Counted from the first letter of the stretch, positions 1 through 6,785 are shown. The stretch is 11,290 nucleotides of DNA from JAABSQ01 sp041642315 (GCA_041642315.1 JBEPWQ010000108.1:1-11290); one strand, 5' to 3'. Numbers and translations are program-made. The notes: generated by a model from the letters alone, not told the origin.

Positions 1-102
1 CATTCCTTTCTTTTTTTCTTCTTCGCCGTTTCGATCATTTCTTCAGGGCCGTTTCTTGGCTTCCACTCCGACAGAAGTTCTGCAAGCGGCCCCAAGAGAC
101 TG

Positions 103-131
103 TTGACACTCCAAGACGGATCATCGATAAC
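103..131 (+). promoter_or_regulatory. Sigma70-type promoter for the aminotransferase gene
   Basis: A perfect -35 TTGACA (103-108) is followed by a 17-nt spacer and GATAAC (126-131, four of six -10 positions). Transcription would start near 138 and give a leader of about 43 nt before the ATG at 181. An inverted repeat overlaps the -10 and start region. The promoter is predicted from sequence only. Confidence 0.55.
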
Positions 132-149
132 AGCTGCAGTCGAGCTGTT
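129..149. repeat. Inverted repeat over the promoter, possible operator
   Basis: AACAGCT (129-135) and AGCTGTT (143-149) are perfect 7-nt inverted arms around a 7-nt centre. They cover the last part of the -10 box and the expected transcription start of the aminotransferase gene, where a dimeric repressor could bind. A pyrimidine-rich tract follows, so a weak hairpin/terminator for upstream plus-strand transcription is the alternative. No regulator is identified. Confidence 0.35.
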
Positions 150-180
150 TTCTTCTTCTTTCAAATGAGGGTGAAATATA

Positions 181-1032
181 ATGTGGGCCTATTTAAACGG
201 CGAGATTCGCCGAAAAGATGAAATTTCCATCTCTCCCGACGATCGGGGCTTTCTGTTCGCCGACGGCGCTTACGAAGTGATCCTGTCCCATGACGGCCGG
301 CTGTTCCGGGCCGCCGATCATCTGGAGCGGCTGCGGCGCAGCCTTCGGGAATTGAAGATTCAGGAGCCGAATCTGTCGGAGCTTCGGGAGGTCTGCCGGC
401 GGCTCATCGAAGAAAACGATTTAGACACCGGTGAGGCCACCGTCTACATCCAGATCACCCGGGGGATTGCGGCCCGAAAGCATTCTTTCCCGCCCCGGAA
501 CACCGTGCCCACCGCCTATGCCTCGGCATCCCCTTTTTCGCCGCCTGAAAAGGAATGGGCCGACGGCGTTAAAGTCATTCTGGTACCGGATATTCGCTGG
601 ACCCGGTGCGATATCAAATCGATTTCGCTCCTGCCCAACGTCCTGGCCAGCCAGCAGGCCATGGAAGCCGGAGCCAAAGAGGCAATTTTCGTCCGGGACG
701 GAGCGGTCACGGAGGGGGCTCACACCAGCTTCGCCGCCGTATTCAACGGTGTGCTTATGACCTATCCGTTAAGTCATTACATTCTTCCCGGCATTACCCG
801 GCAGGCGGTGATCGAACTCTGCCGAAAGATAGAGGTTCCGATGCGGGAATACCCGATCCAGGCAGAGGATCTTCTCATGGCCGACGAATGCATGATCCTG
901 GGGACCACCACAGAGGTGATGCCGGTGATTCAGGTGGACGATCGGAAGGTTGGAGATGGAACGCCGGGTCCGGTGACCCGGCGGTTGCAGGCAGGGCTGC
1001 GGGAGTTGATTCACTCCTACATCCCCAAATAA
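181..1032 (+). CDS. dat: D-amino-acid aminotransferase (D-alanine transaminase), class IV PLP
   Basis: This 283-aa protein is a fold-type IV PLP aminotransferase. The family interconverts D-alanine and 2-oxoglutarate with pyruvate and D-glutamate, mainly for peptidoglycan precursors. What is visible: NGE near residue 6; DRGFLFADGAYE (21-32) with Tyr31; the RxH pair Arg99/His101 that binds the substrate carboxylate in D-specific enzymes; Lys146 in DIKSISLLPN as the Schiff-base lysine; Glu178 in VTEG, which contacts the PLP ring nitrogen; and a phosphate-binding TTTEV (242-246). Length and motif order match bacterial D-alanine aminotransferases. The RxH pair argues for D-amino-acid over branched-chain (IlvE) or aminodeoxychorismate lyase (PabC) activity. 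The ATG has a GAGGGTG site at 167-173. The gene is monocistronic in this window, and its last 16 nt overlap the convergent reductase gene. Confidence 0.88.
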   Translation: MWAYLNGEIRRKDEISISPDDRGFLFADGAYEVILSHDGRLFRAADHLERLRRSLRELKIQEPNLSELREVCRRLIEENDLDTGEATVYIQITRGIAARKHSFPPRNTVPTAYASASPFSPPEKEWADGVKVILVPDIRWTRCDIKSISLLPNVLASQQAMEAGAKEAIFVRDGAVTEGAHTSFAAVFNGVLMTYPLSHYILPGITRQAVIELCRKIEVPMREYPIQAEDLLMADECMILGTTTEVMPVIQVDDRKVGDGTPGPVTRRLQAGLRELIHSYIPK

Positions 1033-2723
1033 TCCAATTCATACGGCCAGGCTTCATGCCCCCCTTCGATGAACCAGACGCGGTCGTACCCCGCGGCATT
1101 CAGAACCCGCTGGGCTTCGTAGCCCCGCAGGCTGATTTTGCAGAAGGGCAGGATATCGGTGCCTGTGGGGATTTCATGGATCCGGTCCCGAAGTTCGCCC
1201 AGGGGGATATGAATGACCTTGTCGTAGGCCATTTTGAGCATCTTGTTTTCGTCCGGTTCACGGACGTCCAACAGCACCACCTCACCCCGATCCATGCGGC
1301 GTTTGGCTTCGGCCGGGGAGATGCAGCGGGCCAGGCCGTCGAGTTTGTTGGAGAGGACCTGGGCGCAGGCGGCGATAGGGTCTATGGGCGGGCTGTAGGG
1401 CGGGGCATAGGCCAGGTCGATGTCGGCCAGGTCATCCAGCGTGCCGCCGTAAAAAATGGTGGATGCGGCCACATCCAGCCGTTTGTCGCCGGCCCCCATG
1501 CCGGCTACCTGCACCCCGATGACCTTGCGGTCTTTTCGGTTGGCCAGCATCTTGATTAAAAGGTAGCGGGCGTCTTTCATATAATGGGGTTTGTCCGGTC
1601 CGCCCCAGATGACCGATTCATAGTCGAGGTTCAGCCGAAGGGCCTGGGTTTCGGTCAGTCCGGTGCGGCCCAGGGTGTAGTCGAAAGCCTTGACGATGCC
1701 GGTGCCGGTGATCCCGCTGAAGGGAGACGGCCGCCCGGCGATGTGATTTGCGATGATTCTGCCCTGCTTGTTGGCGGTGGAACCCAATGGTGCATACATA
1801 TAGTCGCCGGTGCCTTTCCCGGCATAATGGTTGACCACGCAGTCGCCGCCGGCATAGATGTCCGGGTCGCTGGTCTGGCAGTACTCATTGATGATGATTC
1901 CCCGGCGGCAGGACAATCCGGTGGCTTCGGCCAGTTCGAAGTTGGGCCGGGTGCCCACGGCGATGATGGCCAGATCCGCGTTGTAGGTGGTTTTATCGGT
2001 CTGGACCGCGGTCAATTTCTCATCCGCGTCATCCCCCAGAAGTGCCGTTACCCGTTCATTCAGGATCACCTCCACATCGTTGTCATCCAGGTGAATCTGG
2101 GCATAATCGGCCATGTCCTTGTCCAGGACCCCGGGCAGGATCTGGTCCTGCATCTCCACCAGAGTGACATCGAGCCCCTTATAGATGAGGGCTTCCGCCA
2201 TTTCCATTCCGATAAAACCGGCTCCCACCATCACCGCCTTCTCGAGCCCCTGGGCCTCGACCTCCTTCACCAGGCTATCGGCGTCATCCGGATGGGTCAT
2301 GAACCAGATATTTTTAAGATGAATCCCCGGGATCGGCGGTCGAAAAGGGCGGCCGCCGGTGGCCAGAACCAGTTTGTCATACGGCAGGTCGGTTTCCTCG
2401 CCGGTGTTCAGATTTTTGACCCGCACCGTTCTTTTCTTCCGGTCGATGCTCAGTGCTTCGGTTCGGTTCATCACCTTGAAACCCTTCGTTTTTTCGAAAA
2501 ATTCCGGTGTTCGGGGGAGCCCCACCTGGGTGTGGGTGAGGGCATGAATGTTGGGAAACACCCCTTCCACATAGTAGGGAAGCCCGCAGGCGCCGTAGGA
2601 AACCAGTTCTCCTTTGTCGATCATGGTGATCTCCGCATCGGGCATGAGCCGCCTCAGTCGGGCGCCGGTTTTGGGTCCGCAGGCAACGCCGCCGATGATA
2701 AGCACGCGCAATGGAGTCGTCAT
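1017..2723 (-). CDS. FAD-dependent CoA-disulfide / NADH persulfide reductase with C-terminal rhodanese domain
   Basis: This 568-aa cytoplasmic flavoenzyme has an appended sulfurtransferase domain. Known relatives reduce CoA disulfide, CoA-persulfide, polysulfide or S0-derived persulfides with NAD(P)H (CoADR-RHD and Npsr families). Domain order: FAD dinucleotide motif LIIGGVACGP (8-17); redox Cys46 in SYGACGLPYY, the single-cysteine signature of this family; NAD(P)H-binding GAGFIG (167-172); second FAD motif around DIYAGGDC (288-295); dimerisation domain with APPYSPPIDP (440-449); rhodanese domain from about 467 with active-site loop CKISLRG and Cys528. Both catalytic cysteines are intact, so persulfide transfer between the rhodanese and reductase domains is plausible. 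The start ATG has an AAAGGA site 8-10 nt upstream. It is a single-gene unit with its own promoter. The exact substrate cannot be read from sequence. Confidence 0.85.
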   Translation of the reverse strand: MTTPLRVLIIGGVACGPKTGARLRRLMPDAEITMIDKGELVSYGACGLPYYVEGVFPNIHALTHTQVGLPRTPEFFEKTKGFKVMNRTEALSIDRKKRTVRVKNLNTGEETDLPYDKLVLATGGRPFRPPIPGIHLKNIWFMTHPDDADSLVKEVEAQGLEKAVMVGAGFIGMEMAEALIYKGLDVTLVEMQDQILPGVLDKDMADYAQIHLDDNDVEVILNERVTALLGDDADEKLTAVQTDKTTYNADLAIIAVGTRPNFELAEATGLSCRRGIIINEYCQTSDPDIYAGGDCVVNHYAGKGTGDYMYAPLGSTANKQGRIIANHIAGRPSPFSGITGTGIVKAFDYTLGRTGLTETQALRLNLDYESVIWGGPDKPHYMKDARYLLIKMLANRKDRKVIGVQVAGMGAGDKRLDVAASTIFYGGTLDDLADIDLAYAPPYSPPIDPIAACAQVLSNKLDGLARCISPAEAKRRMDRGEVVLLDVREPDENKMLKMAYDKVIHIPLGELRDRIHEIPTGTDILPFCKISLRGYEAQRVLNAAGYDRVWFIEGGHEAWPYELDYLGM

Positions 2724-2756
2724 GGGTCACATTCCTTTCTTCCGCAATAAGGTCAA

Positions 2757-2778
2757 GCGCCGGCCGTATGTCCGGCGC
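2757..2778 (-). promoter_or_regulatory. GC-rich hairpin in the leader of the persulfide reductase gene
   Basis: GCGCCGG (2757-2763) and CCGGCGC (2772-2778) form a perfect 7-bp stem with an 8-nt loop. It lies inside the predicted 5' leader of the minus-strand reductase mRNA, about 18 nt before its ribosome-binding site. It has no U-tract after it, so it is probably not a terminator. An effect on mRNA stability or translation is possible but unproven. Confidence 0.4.
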
Positions 2779-2795
2779 GGGAAATGATAAGCCTC

Positions 2796-2815
2796 AAGAT
2801 TGTGTCTCATATCTT
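2796..2815. repeat. AAGAT-N10-ATCTT dyad at the start of the reductase transcript
   Basis: AAGAT (2796-2800) and ATCTT (2811-2815) are inverted arms 10 nt apart, just downstream of the predicted transcription start of the reductase gene. The spacing and position would suit an operator. Short A/T-rich arms can arise by chance, so this is weak. Confidence 0.22.
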
Positions 2816-2824
2816 AAAACAAGA

Positions 2825-2854
2825 ATCTTACTAAGGGCGGAGCGGAATTGTCAA
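2825..2854 (-). promoter_or_regulatory. Sigma70-type promoter for the persulfide reductase gene
   Basis: On the minus strand, TTGACA (2849-2854) is followed by an 18-nt spacer and TAAGAT (2825-2830, four of six). Transcription would start near 2818 and give a leader of about 95 nt holding the hairpin at 2757-2778. Predicted from sequence only. Confidence 0.5.
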
Positions 2855-2867
2855 TGATGCAAAGGGG

Positions 2868-2911
2868 AGAAAAAGAGACGGAACCTCCGTTCAGGGAGCG
2901 GCAGACGGAGG
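2868..2911 (-). terminator. Candidate terminator of the six-gene leftward operon
   Basis: CCTCCGT (2884-2890) and ACGGAGG (2905-2911) pair perfectly around a 14-nt loop. On the minus strand the stem is followed, after several nt, by a T-rich stretch containing CTCTTTTTCTCC. It lies about 65 nt beyond the stop of the last gene of the operon. The T-run is separated from the stem, so efficiency is uncertain. Confidence 0.35.
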
Positions 2912-2975
2912 GTAAAGCCAAAAAACGGGTGAGATGCAGGTTTTTCGGGGATAAATCGAAATTCGCACCGAACCG

Positions 2976-3317
2976 CTAACAGGTAAGATGAAACCCGGCC
3001 GCCACATTCCGTCCTTCTTCCTGGAGCCGGTTGAAGATCTTCACAGCCTCGCCGGAATTCTCTTCGATAAGTTCGATTCCCCGATTTCTGACCCCGCTGC
3101 GGAAGGCCTCGGTGGATTTCATGTTGCCGTAATAGCCGGTTCCCACTACCAGAATATCGGGCGCCTTGTCGAGGATGTCCTGAATATCTTCGAGGGTGAT
3201 TTGGTGGCCTTTATCCCGCCACCAGTCGGGGACGACCCTGCCGTCGATGATTTTGATGTCGTTGGAATAGGTTTCCCCGCTGACCGTGATCTTGCCGAAG
3301 CCGTAATCCTGAATCAT
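2976..3317 (-). CDS. Mth938-like domain protein (DUF498/NDUFAF3-type family)
   Basis: This small soluble protein of 113 aa is a single Mth938-like domain, the family that includes archaeal Mth938 and the mitochondrial complex I assembly factor NDUFAF3. The bacterial function is not established. The segment DILVVGTGYYGNMK (54-67) is the conserved core strand and loop. YGFGKI at 5-10 and the VVPDWWRDKGH stretch (28-38) also fit the family. An ATG ten codons further upstream is possible, but that frame would overlap the preceding gene. The start chosen here has an exceptional AAAGGAGGTG site 3 nt upstream of it (3321-3330) and begins the conserved domain. It is the last gene of the operon, 11 nt after the transglutaminase-like gene, so the two are probably translationally coupled. 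Confidence 0.75.
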   Translation of the reverse strand: MIQDYGFGKITVSGETYSNDIKIIDGRVVPDWWRDKGHQITLEDIQDILDKAPDILVVGTGYYGNMKSTEAFRSGVRNRGIELIEENSGEAVKIFNRLQEEGRNVAAGFHLTC

Positions 3318-3320
3318 GTG

Positions 3321-3330
3321 CACCTCCTTT
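3321..3330 (-). promoter_or_regulatory. Strong Shine-Dalgarno that fixes the Mth938-like start
   Basis: The minus strand reads AAAGGAGGTG, nearly the full anti-16S complement, just before the ATG at 3317. It abuts the TAA of the upstream gene (3329-3331). This decides against the upstream in-frame ATG at 3347. Confidence 0.75.
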
Positions 3331-4048
3331 ATTCGACCTTGCGGCAACGCTTCACTTTCGGAATCATCCGGGGGGGGCGGCCGCCTCCACGTTCGAAATC
3401 GTCGATCCAGCCCTGAACCCGCTTCGGACCATATTCCGTTTTCCAGGCGGCGACGATTTCCTCCACCGGGATATCCGCATACTCGCCGTGGTAGGTCAGG
3501 TATTCCATGAATTTTCGGTTGTCCTCACTGTAAGCATGGAAAATGGAATCCTCAACCCCATTGAATTCCAGGGGCTCCACCCGATGTTTTCGGCATAGTT
3601 CTATGTTGAAGGCGGGCGTACATTTGACCCATCGGCCGTTCAGGAAGAATTCCGTATATCCGTGATAGACGAACCGGTTCGAACCGAGATAATCCAGCAG
3701 CTGCCGGTTGGCGATATGATTGCAGACATCGGCGAACCCGATGCGGGAGGGAATCCCGCAGGCCCGGCCAAGGGCGCACAGAAGGCCGGCCTTGCTGATG
3801 CAGAATCCCCGGCCGGTTTTCAGGACGGTGCTGGCCCGGTAGTGGTCCGGACGGTGAAACGGCCGGTATGGGTCGTACCGGATGTGGTCCCGAACCGCGT
3901 AATAGAGATTCACCGCTTTGGGAACGGAGTCATCTCCTGTATTTCGGGTGTTTTCCCGGGCGTAGGCCTGAATGTCCGGGTGATCGCTGTCGAGTATCTC
4001 CGTGGGACGGAGATAGATCGATGCCGGTGACTGGGGAATGTTCGCCAT
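3329..4048 (-). CDS. Transglutaminase-like (papain-fold) domain protein
   Basis: This 239-aa protein carries a bacterial transglutaminase-like core, a fold used for protease, amidase or cross-linking chemistry. Visible are Cys83 in RGFCISKAGLL, followed by ALGRACGIPSRIGF (92-105), and His129 in YHGYTEF, followed by NGRWVKCTPAFN (137-148). Where the classical triad has Asp (four residues after the Trp), this protein has Thr144. The KxTPAFN form is, as I recall, shared by a subfamily of soluble homologues, so it is not necessarily inactive. There is no signal peptide or membrane segment, so it is likely cytoplasmic. The ATG at 4048 is chosen; an in-frame TTG at 4069 would add seven residues, and neither has a strong ribosome site. 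It lies 27 nt after the membrane-protein gene. Substrate unknown. Confidence 0.75.
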   Translation of the reverse strand: MANIPQSPASIYLRPTEILDSDHPDIQAYARENTRNTGDDSVPKAVNLYYAVRDHIRYDPYRPFHRPDHYRASTVLKTGRGFCISKAGLLCALGRACGIPSRIGFADVCNHIANRQLLDYLGSNRFVYHGYTEFFLNGRWVKCTPAFNIELCRKHRVEPLEFNGVEDSIFHAYSEDNRKFMEYLTYHGEYADIPVEEIVAAWKTEYGPKRVQGWIDDFERGGGRPPRMIPKVKRCRKVE

Positions 4049-4075
4049 GGTTTTCTTCTCTTTCACCAATGGCTT

Positions 4076-4786
4076 TTATTCTGCTCTGCGGTGCCGGTTC
4101 GTTTTCCAAATCAAAAATCCGGAAAAGCAGAGGCCGGTCACGGCGGCGGCGATGACGAGGAAAGGATAGAAAAAGATATAGATCAGGGTGGAGCAGGCGG
4201 CGACGGTCAGTACCAGAAGACAGCAGATCAGAAAGAGCGTGGAAAGGGATGCGGTCATGGACACGGCGTACTTGCTCGAGTACCGAAAAGAAATTTCCAT
4301 CTTCCGGTCGGCTCGGGGCCGGTTTGGAGCGGGTTGAAATCGGACCAGTTGATGGGAATCCATCGAATCGGCGCGGGTGCGGTTGACCCGAAAAACGGAG
4401 GGAGAAAAGACCGGTTTTGTCTTCTGTTTGAAATACTTTCGCAGACCCGGAAATTCCCGGAGGGCCCTTTCCAGCGGGTACCGGTCCTCTCCGGTCTTGA
4501 GGGTCAGTCCGTAGGCCTGGTATTCCGAGAGAGCGCGGGCTTCTTCCACTATGCGGTAGACCCAGGCGTTGCCCGACTTTTCTTTTTGGATGAAATGGCC
4601 GAGATCGCAGTTTTCCGAATCGCTGATGCGGGAAAGAATGCTGGATACGGTGCCGGTTTTGACCTCCTGACCGGTCTGTTCGGAGAGTGTTTCAGCGATC
4701 TCTTTCGATTTGGACGGATTCCCCCGACGCAGCGTTCCGATCACCATTTGGATGTTGTTTTTGTCGATACTCGATTTGTAAATCAT
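4076..4786 (-). CDS. Unknown protein: N-terminal winged-helix-like domain, C-terminal membrane helices
   Basis: I do not recognise this 236-aa protein. Residues about 8-84 look like a winged helix: SKSKEIAETLSEQTG then TGTVSSILSRISDSE as helix-turn-helix, followed by an AWVYRI wing strand. Residues about 95-165 are basic and proline-containing, without an obvious fold. Residues about 173-227 hold two to three hydrophobic helices (TLFLICCLLVLTVAAC; FFYPFLVIAAAVTGLCFSGFL), ending in a basic KTNRHRRAE tail. That topology would keep the DNA-binding-like domain in the cytoplasm, as in membrane-tethered regulators. The ATG has a GGGAG site 7 nt upstream, and the gene begins 15 nt after ihfA. The link to ihfA suggests a DNA- or envelope-related role, but that is inference. 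Confidence 0.6.
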   Translation of the reverse strand: MIYKSSIDKNNIQMVIGTLRRGNPSKSKEIAETLSEQTGQEVKTGTVSSILSRISDSENCDLGHFIQKEKSGNAWVYRIVEEARALSEYQAYGLTLKTGEDRYPLERALREFPGLRKYFKQKTKPVFSPSVFRVNRTRADSMDSHQLVRFQPAPNRPRADRKMEISFRYSSKYAVSMTASLSTLFLICCLLVLTVAACSTLIYIFFYPFLVIAAAVTGLCFSGFLIWKTNRHRRAE

Positions 4787-4801
4787 GGTCTGACTCCCGG
4801 C

Positions 4802-5086
4802 TTAGGATTTGTTGATGCGATCCCGGAGTTTGCCCGAGCACTTGAATGTGACCACCTGGCGCGAAGACAGCATCATGTCGTCGCCGGTGGCCGGGTTCCT
4901 GCCGCGGCGCTGCTTTTTTTCCTTCACACAGAATTTGCCGAACCCGCTGATGAGCACATCTTCTCCGTTTTCCATCGTTCGTTTCATAACTTCCAACAGG
5001 GTTTCAATGAGATCCGTGGTTTCCTTTTTGGAAAACCGAAGCTCCGTTTGAATTTCCTCGATGATGCGTGCCTTGGTCAGAGTCAT
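4802..5086 (-). CDS. ihfA: Integration host factor alpha subunit (HU/IHF family)
   Basis: This 94-aa protein is a complete HU/IHF-family DNA-bending protein. MTLTKARIIEEI at the start, ENGEDVLISGFGKF (39-52), the arm with RGRNPATGD (61-69, the DNA-intercalating Pro65) and the SSRQVVTFKCSGKLRDRI C-terminus (74-91) follow IHF-alpha more closely than HU. IHF-alpha normally pairs with IHF-beta to bend DNA sharply for recombination and transcription. No beta subunit is in this window, so a partner encoded elsewhere or homodimers are both possible. AAGGAG lies about 11 nt upstream of the ATG. In many Proteobacteria ihfA follows pheT. Here it sits between nudC and an unknown membrane protein, an uncommon setting. 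Confidence 0.85.
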   Translation of the reverse strand: MTLTKARIIEEIQTELRFSKKETTDLIETLLEVMKRTMENGEDVLISGFGKFCVKEKKQRRGRNPATGDDMMLSSRQVVTFKCSGKLRDRINKS

Positions 5087-5136
5087 TTTTCAGGGTCTCC
5101 TTTTCGTCGATCTGTGGTTGGGCTGCCGTCAGGTTG

Positions 5137-5994
5137 TTATTGGGTCTGTGTTGAAGTGACGGTGTTGCCGTCTGCCGGATGCGCACGGACAAACCATTGG
5201 ATCAATTGTCTGGCGATACTTCCCCTCCCCGGAATTTCCGGCAGGTTTTCGGGGGTGAACCAGTCGGCGTGAAGAATTTCCTTGCCGTCTTCATGAATCT
5301 CGCCGCCGGCGTATTCCGCGGTGAACCCCACCATCAATGAACCTGAATAGGGCCATGGTTGACTGCCGAAATACCGAATATTTTCGACCTGGATGGCTAC
5401 TTCCTCTTTCAACTCCCTTCGAACCGCTTGCTCGAGGCTTTCTCCCGGTTCCACATACCCGGCGATGATACTGTAGAGCTTTTGATTCGGATACCGACCG
5501 GCATGGGCCAGAAGCAGCCGTCCGTTTCGAACCACCGCCACAATAACGGCGGGCGATATTCGGGGATGATTGACCAATCCGCACTGAGTGCATTTCTTGG
5601 CCCGCTCATCGGTCTTGTTTCGAGTCGGACCGCCGCATCCGCCGCAATACTGATGGGTCCTGTCCCAGTTGATGAGCTGAAGACCCAATCCCGCAACGGC
5701 AAAAACCGTTTCGTTCAGATTCCCGTAAAGACTTCTCAACCCTTGAAACGACATTCCTTCGGGCGCAGTCGAACCATTCGCAAGCGCCGCCGCATAACAG
5801 GGGCGATCGTCTAACCGGCCCAGGTATTGCCATTGTTCCATTCGAAGCCCTATATCTTCGGGGTGGTTGAGCATTGGAATATCCACCGTTTTCGGACTCG
5901 AACGGATGATCAGTATCCGGTCACCGGAAAAAGCGAACCACCGGGCGGCGCCGGTAAAATTTGTCGAGAAATCATCGGCCGGTATAAATTGCAT
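5137..5994 (-). CDS. nudC: NudC-type NADH pyrophosphatase (Nudix hydrolase)
   Basis: This 285-aa enzyme hydrolyses NAD(H) to NMN(H) and AMP. E. coli NudC also removes NAD caps from RNA. The order is typical: a variable N-terminal domain; a zinc ribbon with Cys117/Cys120 and Cys135/Cys138; a Nudix box at 179-201 (GYVEPGESLEQAVRREL then KEEVAI) with the metal-binding REx2EE glutamates intact; and SQPWPY (211-216), the NudC subfamily signature. The penultimate Nudix Gly is Ala here, a mild change. At 285 aa it is somewhat longer than E. coli NudC. The ATG at 5994 is chosen; an in-frame TTG at 6006 is also possible, and neither has a clear ribosome site, so translation may depend on the upstream esterase gene 42 nt away. 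Confidence 0.88.
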   Translation of the reverse strand: MQFIPADDFSTNFTGAARWFAFSGDRILIIRSSPKTVDIPMLNHPEDIGLRMEQWQYLGRLDDRPCYAAALANGSTAPEGMSFQGLRSLYGNLNETVFAVAGLGLQLINWDRTHQYCGGCGGPTRNKTDERAKKCTQCGLVNHPRISPAVIVAVVRNGRLLLAHAGRYPNQKLYSIIAGYVEPGESLEQAVRRELKEEVAIQVENIRYFGSQPWPYSGSLMVGFTAEYAGGEIHEDGKEILHADWFTPENLPEIPGRGSIARQLIQWFVRAHPADGNTVTSTQTQ

Positions 5995-6036
5995 AGGTCT
6001 GCTCAAGCGCGCATCTGGGACAAATATTCAAAATAG

Positions 6037-6717
6037 TCAGAGGAGGTTCAGCAGCCAGGATCGAATATCTTCGATTTCGTCTACGCAGACCGAGTGGACC
6101 ATATGGTACTCGTGCCATTCCACCGCATACTCAAGCCCTTCCAGCCCACCCTTGGTTTCAAATGCGCTGGAAATGGGAACCATGGGATCGACCGTTCCGT
6201 GGGCCATGAAAATCGGGATGTGAAGATTGGCTTCGCTCCGCTCTTCGGCCAGAGAATCCAGGGTCGGCAAATAGGTGGAGAGGGCCAAAATGCCCGCCAG
6301 TGGTGATGGATACCGCAGGCCCGCATGAAGGGCGATGACGCCCCCCTGTGAAAATCCCGCCAGGATGATCCGGCGGGAAGGAATGGACCTTTCGATTTCA
6401 TGCTGAATCAAGGCATTGACCTGTTCGGTGGATTCATAAATATCATCGATGTTGATGCTCTGCGGGGTTCGCGGCCACTTGTCGCTCAGAATATCGAACC
6501 AGGCTCGGGAAGGAATGCCGCCGTGCGATGTGATCTCTCGCTTGGGGGCATGGGGAAACACGAATCGAACCGCCCTCGTGTCGGGCAGACGCAGTTGGGG
6601 TACGATCGGTTCGAAATCATAGCCGTCGGCCCCGATGCCGTGAAGCCAGATCACCGCCGCCGTCGCTTTTTGCCCGCCGGGATCGATTTCCACACAAGGT
6701 AATGGGTCATTATTCAT
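6037..6717 (-). CDS. Carboxylesterase / acyl-protein thioesterase-type alpha/beta hydrolase
   Basis: This 226-aa cytoplasmic serine hydrolase belongs to the phospholipase/carboxylesterase (EstB, LysoPLA/APT) family, which cleaves short acyl esters or thioesters. Visible are the oxyanion-hole segment WLHGIGADGYDF (24-35), PHAPKR (55-60), the nucleophile elbow GFSQGG with Ser123, Asp177 in AHGTVDPMVP and His208 in YHMVHSV. The catalytic triad is complete and the length is usual. The natural substrate is unknown. AGGAG lies 5 nt before the ATG. It is the first gene of the six-gene leftward operon, so its promoter probably drives the set. A seven-codon reading frame directly upstream overlaps its start. 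Confidence 0.85.
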   Translation of the reverse strand: MNNDPLPCVEIDPGGQKATAAVIWLHGIGADGYDFEPIVPQLRLPDTRAVRFVFPHAPKREITSHGGIPSRAWFDILSDKWPRTPQSINIDDIYESTEQVNALIQHEIERSIPSRRIILAGFSQGGVIALHAGLRYPSPLAGILALSTYLPTLDSLAEERSEANLHIPIFMAHGTVDPMVPISSAFETKGGLEGLEYAVEWHEYHMVHSVCVDEIEDIRSWLLNLL

Positions 6718-6737
6718 CGACTCTCCTGAATTGACAT
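6714..6737 (-). CDS. Possible seven-codon upstream reading frame (leader peptide) before the esterase gene
   Basis: ATG at 6735-6737 (minus strand) opens MSIQESR and ends with TGA at 6714-6716, which overlaps the esterase ATG as ATGA. An AAAGGAG site (6748-6754) lies 10 nt upstream. The arrangement would suit translational coupling or reinitiation, but a frame this short can occur by chance. Confidence 0.25.
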   Translation of the reverse strand: MSIQESR

Positions 6738-6756
6738 GCTCTCTAATCTCCTTTTA

Positions 6757-6785
6757 TAAATACCAATATTTCTATGTGTTGTAAA
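6757..6785 (-). promoter_or_regulatory. Possible promoter for the six-gene leftward operon
   Basis: On the minus strand, TTTACA (6780-6785, five of six -35 positions) is followed by a 17-nt spacer and TATTTA (6757-6762, three of six). The overlapping TATAAA would be a better -10 but gives a 21-nt gap. This is the only good candidate in the divergent gap. Confidence 0.35.

Noticed and set aside
1..10. CAT at the left edge as the start of a leftward gene
   Set aside because: AAAGGA would abut the ATG with no spacing. The same motif serves as ribosome site before the reductase gene, so a divergent gene may start just outside the window, but nothing inside supports it.
1584..2750. 388-codon plus-strand open frame opposite the persulfide reductase
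   Set aside because: Antisense shadow of an intact, motif-rich gene, without a ribosome site or recognisable domain.
4091..5272. 393-codon plus-strand open frame across the membrane-protein and ihfA genes
   Set aside because: It crosses several minus-strand genes, including a clear ihfA, and its product shows no known features.
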